Shown here piece after piece: positions 41,301 to 47,638 of a stretch of 47,638 nt of DNA. Location: IMG/VR virus record IMGVR_UViG_3300048833_000710, positions 1 to 47,638 of that record; one strand, written 5' to 3'. The notes beneath the pieces were generated by a model. That model ran no database searches. It worked only from the letters and a program-made list of their open reading frames with translations, and was not told where the DNA came from. A program made the position numbers and the translations under genes. How positions within the stretch are numbered: the stretch's first letter is position 1; each line of letters begins with the position of its first letter. The stretch comes from a virus.

Positions 41301-41731
41301 CGCCCGCCGATCCCGCTTTGGTAATTGCCGTCGCCCGGTCCTGGCTCGGAACGCCCTACCACGATCAGGCCAGCCTGAAGGGCATCGGCTGCGATTGCCT
41401 TGGCCTCGCGCGTGGCGTCTGGCGCGAGGTGGTGGAGCCCGAACCATTCCCGATCCCGCCCTACAGTCGGGACTGGGGCGAAAGTGGCCCGCGCGAGGTG
41501 CTGGCCGAGGGCGCGCGCCGCATGATGCCGGAGATCGCACCCGGCGATGCACCACCCGGGGCGCTGATCCTGTTCCGCATGATGCCCCGCGCCATAGCCA
41601 AGCATGTCGGCATAATGACCGGACCCGACACCTTTCTCCATGCCTACGAGCGGCTCGGCGTGATCGAGGAACCACTGACCCCGACGTGGCGACGACGCAT
41701 CGCCTTTGCCTTCCTCTTTCCCCAACGCTGA
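41297..41731 (+). CDS. NlpC/P60 tail-tip peptidase (GTA-like)
   Basis: This 144-residue protein carries WLGTPYHDQASLKGIGCDCLGLARGVWREV, which holds the catalytic Cys, and KHVGIMTGPDTFLHAYE, which holds the His. It is a cysteine peptidase that cuts peptidoglycan cross-links at the tail tip so that DNA can enter. Start GTG at 41297. It lies between hub and host-specificity proteins as in the Rhodobacter GTA cluster. Confidence 0.88.
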   Translation: MTPADPALVIAVARSWLGTPYHDQASLKGIGCDCLGLARGVWREVVEPEPFPIPPYSRDWGESGPREVLAEGARRMMPEIAPGDAPPGALILFRMMPRAIAKHVGIMTGPDTFLHAYERLGVIEEPLTPTWRRRIAFAFLFPQR

Positions 41732-41740
41732 GAGTTTTCC

Positions 41741-44700
41741 ATGGCCACGCTCGTCCTCGGCGCTGTCGGCACTGCCATCGGCGGGGCCTTTGGTGGCGCG
41801 ATCCTCGGTTTCTCCGGCGCGGCCATCGGCGGTTTCATCGGCTCGACCGTGGGCTCAGTGGTCGACAGCTGGATCGTGTCATCGCTGGCCCCCGCCCAGC
41901 GGATCGAGGGCGCGCGGCTCGACACGCTGCGCATCACCTCAGCCACCGAAGGTGCGGTGATCCCGAGGCTTTATGGCCGCATGCGGATCGGTGGCAACAT
42001 CATCTGGGCCACGGATTTCCGCGAAGAGACCAAGACCACCACCCAAGGCGGCGGCAAGGGCGGTGGGGGCGGCAAGGTCAAGACCACCGAATACCTCTAC
42101 TATGCCAGCTTTGCCGTGGCGCTCTGCGAAGGCCCGATCACCGGCATCGGCCGCATCTGGGCCGACGGCAAGGCGATGGACATGACCGGCGTGACCTGGC
42201 GCTGGTATCCCGGCAACGAGGTGCAAACCGCCGATCCGTTCATCGCCGCCAAGATGGGCGCGGCCAACACGCCCGCCTACCGCGGCACGGCCTATGTCGT
42301 GTTCGAGGATCTGGCGCTGGCCACCTTCGGCAACCGCCTGCCGCAACTCAGCTTCGAGGTCTTCCGTCCGCTGGCCGATGCCGACACTGCCGAAGGGCTG
42401 GTGAAGGCCGTCACCCTGATCCCGGCCTCGGGCGAGTTCACCTATGCCACCGACGCCATCCGCAAGGGAAGCGGCGGTGCCACGGTCGCCGAGAACCTGA
42501 ATGCGCTGCCCGACCGGACTGACATCGTCGTGGCGCTGGACCGGCTGCAGGCCATGGCCCCGGCGGTTGAAAGCGTCAGCCTCGTCGTGGCCTGGTTCGG
42601 CAATGATCTGCGCGCGGGATCCTGCAAGGTGAAGCCGGGTGTCGAGGTCGCCTCCAAGGCCACCACCCCCGCCAATTGGTCGGTGAATGGCGTCAGCCGT
42701 GCCAGCGCCCATCTGGTCAGCCGCGACTCCGAGGATCGCCCGGTCTATGGCGGCACGCCTGCGGATTTCGCGGTGGTGCAGGCGATCCAGGAGATGAAGG
42801 CACGCGGGCTGCGCGTCACCTTCTATCCCTTCCTGCTGATGGATGTGCCGCCCGGCAACACGCTGCCGAACCCCTACAGCGCCAATGCCGCCACGCCCGG
42901 CCAGCCCGCGTTTCCATGGCGCGGGCGGATCACCTGTTCCCCGGCGGCGGGCTTTGTCGGATCGGTGGACAAGACTGGTACTGCGGCATCGCAAGTGTCG
43001 GCCCTCTTCGGGGCGGCGACGCCGGGGAATTTCAGCGTGTCGGGCGAGAGCGTCAGCTTCACTGGCTCGCCAAGCGACTGGGGCCTGCGCCGCATGGTGC
43101 TGCACTACGCGCACCTCTGCGCGGCAGCGGGCGGGGTCGACGCCTTCCTGATCGGCACCGAAATGCCCGGCCTGACCACCATCCGCTCGGGGGCCAGCAC
43201 CTATCCCGCCGTCACCGCTTTCAAGACCCTCGCGGCCGACGTGAGCACCATCCTCGGGGTGGCCACCAAGATCGGCTATGCCGCCGACTGGTCGGAATAC
43301 TTCGGCCATCATCCGCAGGACGGCAGCGGCGATGTCTATTTCCACCTCGACCCGCTCTGGTCGGACACCAACATCGACTTCGTCGGCATCGACAATTACC
43401 TGCCGCTGTCGGATTGGCGCGACGGTTTCGACCATGCCGATGCGCTTGAAGGTTGGCCCGCGATCTACGACCGCGCCTATCTGCAGGCGAACATCGGGGG
43501 CGGTGAAGGCTTCGACTGGTTCTATGCCAACGCCGCCGACCGCTCTGCGCAAATCCGCACGCCGATCACCGATGGCGCTGCGGGCAAGCCGTGGGTGTTC
43601 CGCCCCAAGGACTTCCGCGCCTGGTGGACGAACCCGCATTTCAACCGGCCGGGCGGGGTGGAGAGCGGCTTGGCCACCGCTTGGGTGCCGCAATCGAAAC
43701 CGATCCGCTTCACCGAACTGGGCTGCCCCGCCATCGACCGGGGCACGAACCAGCCCAACGTCTTCTTCGACCCGAAGTCGTCGGAGAGCTTCACACCGTA
43801 CTTCTCGCGCGGCTGGCGGGATGACTCGATCCAGCGCGCTTATCTGGAAGCCAGCTACCTGCATTGGGGCGACCCGGCCAACAACCCGATCTCTGCCGTC
43901 TATGGCGGCCGCATGGTGCATGTGCCGGAATGCGCCGCCTGGACCTGGGACGCTCGACCCTATCCGTTCTTTCCGGAACTGACCGATGTCTGGACCGATG
44001 GTCCGAACTGGCGGCTGGGCCACTGGCTGACCGGGCGGCTGGGGGCAGTGTCGCTGGCGGCCCTCGTGCGTCATCTTTGCCTGCGTGCCGGGATGCCGGA
44101 GGCGCTGATCGACGTATCCGGCCTCTGGGGGGCTGTCGAAGGCTATGCCATCGCAGCACTTGAAGCCCCGCGTTCCTCGATCAGCACGCTGGCCCGGCAT
44201 TTCGGGTTCGATGCCATCGAGACCGAAGGCATGATCCGCTTCGTCATGCGCGGGCGGGCGTCTGTTTTGACCCTGGCGCATGACGACCTCGTGGCGTCGC
44301 GCGAAGGCGAGGCGTTGGAACTGGTCCGCGCGCAGGAAACCGAACTGCCGCAAGCCCTGAAATGGCAGGTCGCCCGCGCCGACGAGGACTATGACGCGGC
44401 TCTTGTCGAAGCCCGTCGCATCACCGTCGACACCACCCGCATCGCGTCCGAATCCTTCCCGATGGCAATCCCGCCCGAGGAGGCCGAACGCCGCTGCCGC
44501 CGCGCGCTGATGGAAGCCTGGATTGGCCGCGAGAGCGCCACCTTCCGCCTTCCGCCCTCGCGGCTGGCGCTGGACCCAGCAGACGTGATCCGGCTGGCCA
44601 ATGATGGCCGCGAGATCGAGTTGCGCCTCGTGTCCATCGCCGATTCCGATGGGCGGGGCGTCGAGGCCGTCCGTCAGGATCGCGCCGTCTATGACCTACC

Positions 44701-45706
44701 ACCCGGCGATCCGCGACCGGCTTCGCTGACCCGGTCCGTGGTGTTCGGCGCGCCGGATGTGGTGCTACTCGACTTGCCACAGCTTTCCGAAGACCAGCCT
44801 GCGCATCGGCCGATGGTCGCGGCGCATGCCGTTCCCTGGCCGGGCGAGATGGCAGTGTTCCGCAGCCCCTCCACCGATGGGTTCGCACTGCTGACCACCT
44901 TCGGCAGTCGGGCGCGGATCGGCACGCTCATGTCGGACTTCTACCCGGGCCCGACCTCGCGCTTCGATCTCGGCAATGCGCTGGTCGTCGATCTGGCTTC
45001 CGGCACGCTGGAAAGCGTCACCGACCTGACGCTGTTCGGCGGCGCCAATGCGCTGGCGGTGGAATCCGCGCCGGGCACATGGGAGATCGTACAGGCTGGT
45101 GCCGCCGAACTTATCGCCCCCAGCCGCTATCGCCTGACCCGCCTTTTGCGGGGCCAGCGCGGCACCGAAGCCGCGATGGGCAATCCCACCCCGGCCGGGG
45201 CACGGGCGGTGGTGTTGGACCTTGCTCTTACTCCACTGCCGATCGCCGAGGCCGATCTCGGTTTGCCGTGGAACTGGCGCATCGGCCCCGCGGCACGGTC
45301 CGTCAGCGACGCCAGCTACACCGCGCTGGCGTTCACGCCATCCAGTCGCGGCCTCGTGCCCTTCGCGCCGGTCCATGTCGCACAACCGTGGAGGACAGCG
45401 CGCAGTCCGGGCGATTTGACAATCCGCTGGACTCGGCGATCCCGCGCGCTGGTGGCCGATGCCTGGGAGCAGGTCGAGGTGCCGCTGGCCGAGGATGCCG
45501 AAAGCTACAACGTCCAGATCCTTGATGGGGTGGCCGTCAAGCGGACGCTGACCAGCAGCACGACATCCGTCCTCTACACCGCTGCCCAGCAGACCGCCGA
45601 CTGGGGTGCGCCGTTCGGCCCCGGCCAGACACTGGCGATCCGCATCTACCAACTCTCGAACCGCCTCGGTCGCGGCGATCCCGCCACCGTCACCCTCCAG
45701 TTCTGA
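41741..45706 (+). CDS. GTA-like TIM-barrel baseplate/host specificity protein
   Basis: This 1321-residue protein has a Gly-rich hydrophobic N-terminus (IGGAFGGAILGFSGAAIGGF) that precedes the hub region (IPRLYGRMRIGGNIIWATDF). The GTA TIM-barrel-like domain runs from about 430 to 760 (AFLIGTEMPGLTTIRSG; YAADWSEYFGHHPQDGSGD; FVGIDNYLPLSDWRDG), and the C-terminal part is a tail hub fold with a final Fn3-like stretch. It should form the baseplate and contact the cell surface. It is the largest gene in the window and complete. Confidence 0.92.
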   Translation: MATLVLGAVGTAIGGAFGGAILGFSGAAIGGFIGSTVGSVVDSWIVSSLAPAQRIEGARLDTLRITSATEGAVIPRLYGRMRIGGNIIWATDFREETKTTTQGGGKGGGGGKVKTTEYLYYASFAVALCEGPITGIGRIWADGKAMDMTGVTWRWYPGNEVQTADPFIAAKMGAANTPAYRGTAYVVFEDLALATFGNRLPQLSFEVFRPLADADTAEGLVKAVTLIPASGEFTYATDAIRKGSGGATVAENLNALPDRTDIVVALDRLQAMAPAVESVSLVVAWFGNDLRAGSCKVKPGVEVASKATTPANWSVNGVSRASAHLVSRDSEDRPVYGGTPADFAVVQAIQEMKARGLRVTFYPFLLMDVPPGNTLPNPYSANAATPGQPAFPWRGRITCSPAAGFVGSVDKTGTAASQVSALFGAATPGNFSVSGESVSFTGSPSDWGLRRMVLHYAHLCAAAGGVDAFLIGTEMPGLTTIRSGASTYPAVTAFKTLAADVSTILGVATKIGYAADWSEYFGHHPQDGSGDVYFHLDPLWSDTNIDFVGIDNYLPLSDWRDGFDHADALEGWPAIYDRAYLQANIGGGEGFDWFYANAADRSAQIRTPITDGAAGKPWVFRPKDFRAWWTNPHFNRPGGVESGLATAWVPQSKPIRFTELGCPAIDRGTNQPNVFFDPKSSESFTPYFSRGWRDDSIQRAYLEASYLHWGDPANNPISAVYGGRMVHVPECAAWTWDARPYPFFPELTDVWTDGPNWRLGHWLTGRLGAVSLAALVRHLCLRAGMPEALIDVSGLWGAVEGYAIAALEAPRSSISTLARHFGFDAIETEGMIRFVMRGRASVLTLAHDDLVASREGEALELVRAQETELPQALKWQVARADEDYDAALVEARRITVDTTRIASESFPMAIPPEEAERRCRRALMEAWIGRESATFRLPPSRLALDPADVIRLANDGREIELRLVSIADSDGRGVEAVRQDRAVYDLPPGDPRPASLTRSVVFGAPDVVLLDLPQLSEDQPAHRPMVAAHAVPWPGEMAVFRSPSTDGFALLTTFGSRARIGTLMSDFYPGPTSRFDLGNALVVDLASGTLESVTDLTLFGGANALAVESAPGTWEIVQAGAAELIAPSRYRLTRLLRGQRGTEAAMGNPTPAGARAVVLDLALTPLPIAEADLGLPWNWRIGPAARSVSDASYTALAFTPSSRGLVPFAPVHVAQPWRTARSPGDLTIRWTRRSRALVADAWEQVEVPLAEDAESYNVQILDGVAVKRTLTSSTTSVLYTAAQQTADWGAPFGPGQTLAIRIYQLSNRLGRGDPATVTLQF

Positions 45707-45715
45707 AGGCCCGTC

Positions 45716-47638
45716 ATGTCCGACACCTCCACCCACCTTGGCCTGCCATACCTGCTTGCGGCCCAAGCCCAGAAGCATGTCACCCACAACGAGGCCCTGC
45801 GCCTGCTCGATGCCATCGTGCAGCTGTCGGTCCTCGACCGCACGCGCACCACGCCGCCAGCCAGCCCCGCCGATGGCGACCGGCACCTCGTGGCATCGGG
45901 CGCGACGGGGCTCTGGGCCGGGTGGGATCTGAACGTGGCCTTCTGGATCGATGGCGTTTGGCTGCGCCTTGTTCCGCGGCAAGGCTGGCTGGTCTGGATC
46001 GCGGCCGAGCAGGTCTTTGTCGTCTGGAATGGAAGTGCCTGGGACCCGGTCGGCGTACCGCAGAATGTGTCTGACGCGATCTTCAGCCTCGTAAACGACG
46101 CCGATCCGACGAAGAAGGCGCTGTTTTCGCTGTCGGGGATCACCACCGGCACGACCCGAACCTTCAGCCTGCCGAACAGCTCCAGCGAACTGGCGATCCT
46201 GGCGGGCACCCAGACCTTTACCGGCAACAAGACCTTCTCCGGCACGCTGACCGCCTCGGGCACTGTCACCGTCTCGGCGGCATCGGCCAGCATCGGCACG
46301 GCGACGACGACCGCCACCTACGGCATGGGCAACGGGGCGACGACCACCGGCCTCACCAAGACCGTGAACCTCGGCACCGGCGGCGCATCCGGATCGACCA
46401 CCGTCGTCAACATCGGCTCGGCCACGGCAGGGGCCGGGGGCACCACGGTGGTGAACACGCCGACCGTGACTTTCGCTAATGCCGTCACGCAGGTTGGCAT
46501 GCCCCAGGCCAACCTGACCGCCCAGCTTCTGGGCCTCGGCGGGGCCACGGCCGACAGCTACAACCGCATGTCGGTTAACACCCCGGGGCTGCTGTTCAAC
46601 AACGCTGGCGCCGGGATCGAGGCCACCGTCAACAAGGCGGCCGCCGGGAACGACGCGGCCTTTGCCTTCAAGACCGGGTTTTCGGTCCGGGCGCTGATCG
46701 GGCTGCTAGGCAATGACGACTTCGGCTTCAAGGTCAGCCCGGATGGGTCTGCTTTCTTCGACGCAATCAGGATCGACCGTACTAATGGTCAGGTGGAACT
46801 GCCGCAGCCGACGATTTTGCCGGGCCTGAGTGCCGCACCATCCCCGCCACCTTCCGGCAAAGCGGCCGTCTATGCCCGTAACCGGGCGGGGGCCCCATGG
46901 ATCGACGTGATGCGCTCCTCCGGCCGCGACTTCCCGCTGCAGCCGCATTTCGGGGTCAACCGGATCGCCAACTGGTCGCCGTCCGTCACGACCACGATCA
47001 CGACGGAAGGCCTGCCGATCACCTCGGTCGGCACCGTCTCGCACCCGACGCTGGCCGCGACCAACCTTGCCGCCAGCATGCGCCGCTGGCGGCTGACATC
47101 GGCGGCGGTGGTGGACTCAGCGGCCGAACAGCGTTCTGCGGGTTGGGCCTGCTGGCGCGGCAATGCCGCGGGACTGGGCGGCTGGACCTTCGTCACGCGG
47201 ATTTCGCTCACGACACTGCAGGCGACCGGCATGGGCTTCTTCGGCCTCTATGGCTCTACCGCCGCGCTGGCAACCACACTGACTTTGGCCACGGCCATCA
47301 ACTGTATCGGCATCGGCTTCCAGCGCGGCACCCACACCCGCTGGCAACTGGTCTCGAACGACGGCACCGGTGCACCGACGTTGACGGACATGGGGGCGAG
47401 TTTCGCCATCGTGACGGGCGGGGTGCTAACGCTGTTCATTGCGGCACCACCGAACGGCAGTTCCGTCTGGGTGCGGGCGGTCGACGAGGTTTCCGGCGCG
47501 GTGTTCGAGCAGGAGATCACCGCCGACCTGCCTGCCGCGACGCAGTTCCTGTCGCCGAGGCTGTTCATGAACAACGGCGCAACGGCTGCGGCGGTCGCAT
47601 ACGACTGTTCGGGGGTCTACGTGGAGACGGATTTCTAA
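45716..47638 (+). CDS. DUF2793 tail fibre protein
   Basis: In this 640-residue protein, residues 1-105 are DUF2793 (LGLPYLLAAQAQKHVTHNEALRLLDAIVQ; GWLVWIAAEQVFVVWNGSAW), a fibre attachment domain. Residues about 150-260 are a Gly/Thr/Ala/Ser-rich repeat region (FTGNKTFSGTLTASGTVTV) as in trimeric fibres. The C-terminal part from about 385 is a separate beta domain that would bind the receptor. The stop codon is the end of the window, so chaperone or acetylesterase genes that may follow cannot be seen. Confidence 0.85.
   Translation: MSDTSTHLGLPYLLAAQAQKHVTHNEALRLLDAIVQLSVLDRTRTTPPASPADGDRHLVASGATGLWAGWDLNVAFWIDGVWLRLVPRQGWLVWIAAEQVFVVWNGSAWDPVGVPQNVSDAIFSLVNDADPTKKALFSLSGITTGTTRTFSLPNSSSELAILAGTQTFTGNKTFSGTLTASGTVTVSAASASIGTATTTATYGMGNGATTTGLTKTVNLGTGGASGSTTVVNIGSATAGAGGTTVVNTPTVTFANAVTQVGMPQANLTAQLLGLGGATADSYNRMSVNTPGLLFNNAGAGIEATVNKAAAGNDAAFAFKTGFSVRALIGLLGNDDFGFKVSPDGSAFFDAIRIDRTNGQVELPQPTILPGLSAAPSPPPSGKAAVYARNRAGAPWIDVMRSSGRDFPLQPHFGVNRIANWSPSVTTTITTEGLPITSVGTVSHPTLAATNLAASMRRWRLTSAAVVDSAAEQRSAGWACWRGNAAGLGGWTFVTRISLTTLQATGMGFFGLYGSTAALATTLTLATAINCIGIGFQRGTHTRWQLVSNDGTGAPTLTDMGASFAIVTGGVLTLFIAAPPNGSSVWVRAVDEVSGAVFEQEITADLPAATQFLSPRLFMNNGATAAAVAYDCSGVYVETDF

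Noticed and set aside
41939-44353. 804-codon open frame on the minus strand
   Set aside because: Antisense to the TIM-barrel baseplate gene; its composition mirrors that gene's third positions and no motif is seen.
1-47638. tRNA, rRNA, CRISPR arrays, insertion sequences, attL/attR
   Set aside because: Looked for by eye on both strands; none found that could be supported. Attachment sites would need a comparison with an empty locus.

Overview
The window reads as an integrated tailed phage (siphovirus-type prophage) and its cargo in a GC-rich alphaproteobacterium, most likely of the Rhodobacterales (Rhodobacter/Paracoccus-like). The reasons are the GC-rich codon use, the block of gene-transfer-agent-like tail genes (DUF2460, DUF2163, NlpC/P60, TIM-barrel 'host specificity' protein, DUF2793 fibre), and small families such as DUF2924, DUF6511, DUF6362, DUF7220 and DUF3489 that I associate with prophages of that group. 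No tRNA, rRNA, CRISPR array or insertion sequence was seen. Both window ends fall exactly on stop codons, so neither end of the element is visible.

Layout. (1) 1-5748, minus strand: a tightly coupled cluster of lower-GC genes. In transcription order these are a ribbon-helix-helix regulator, a DNA methyltransferase of the SPPY type, a small BglII-like protein, a ParB-like protein, an SNF2 ATPase and a DUF3883/NO VEIN nuclease-like protein. It looks like a restriction/defence system that I cannot match to a named type. (2) 5915-8263, minus strand: a four-gene large serine recombinase module, probably the integrase. (3) 8400-10559: an unrecognised 719-residue protein on the plus strand. (4) 10667-23788, plus strand: early genes. 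These are a Com-like zinc protein, a sigma-like factor behind a start-codon hairpin, a Sak4-like ATPase, an SSB-like protein, a helicase, a Cas4-like nuclease, a primase-helicase, a RuvC-like nuclease, two DNA methyltransferases and a membrane protein. (5) 24019-25330: an HNH endonuclease and two small minus-strand genes. (6) 25442-47638, plus strand: packaging, head, tail, lysis and fibre genes in normal order, interrupted at 33126-33842 by one minus-strand cargo gene with a HEPN RNase motif.

How they work together. The Sak4-like, SSB-like, Cas4-like, helicase, primase and RuvC-like proteins form a replication/recombination set. The methyltransferases probably protect phage DNA. TerS/TerL, with HNH, package it. 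A protease-capsid fusion builds the head. The tail genes include a chaperone pair with a clear -1 frameshift site. Lysis uses a GH24 endolysin and small membrane proteins.

Most notable: (a) the cytosine methyltransferase gene at 22388-23569 is overlapped along its whole length by a second open frame that looks like a protein family in its own right and carries the 4-base couplings to both neighbours; (b) a Com-like gene followed by a perfect hairpin abutting a start codon, resembling Mu com-mom; (c) a repeated structured leader before early genes; (d) the unassigned defence cluster; and (e) the HEPN-motif gene inside the tail operon.
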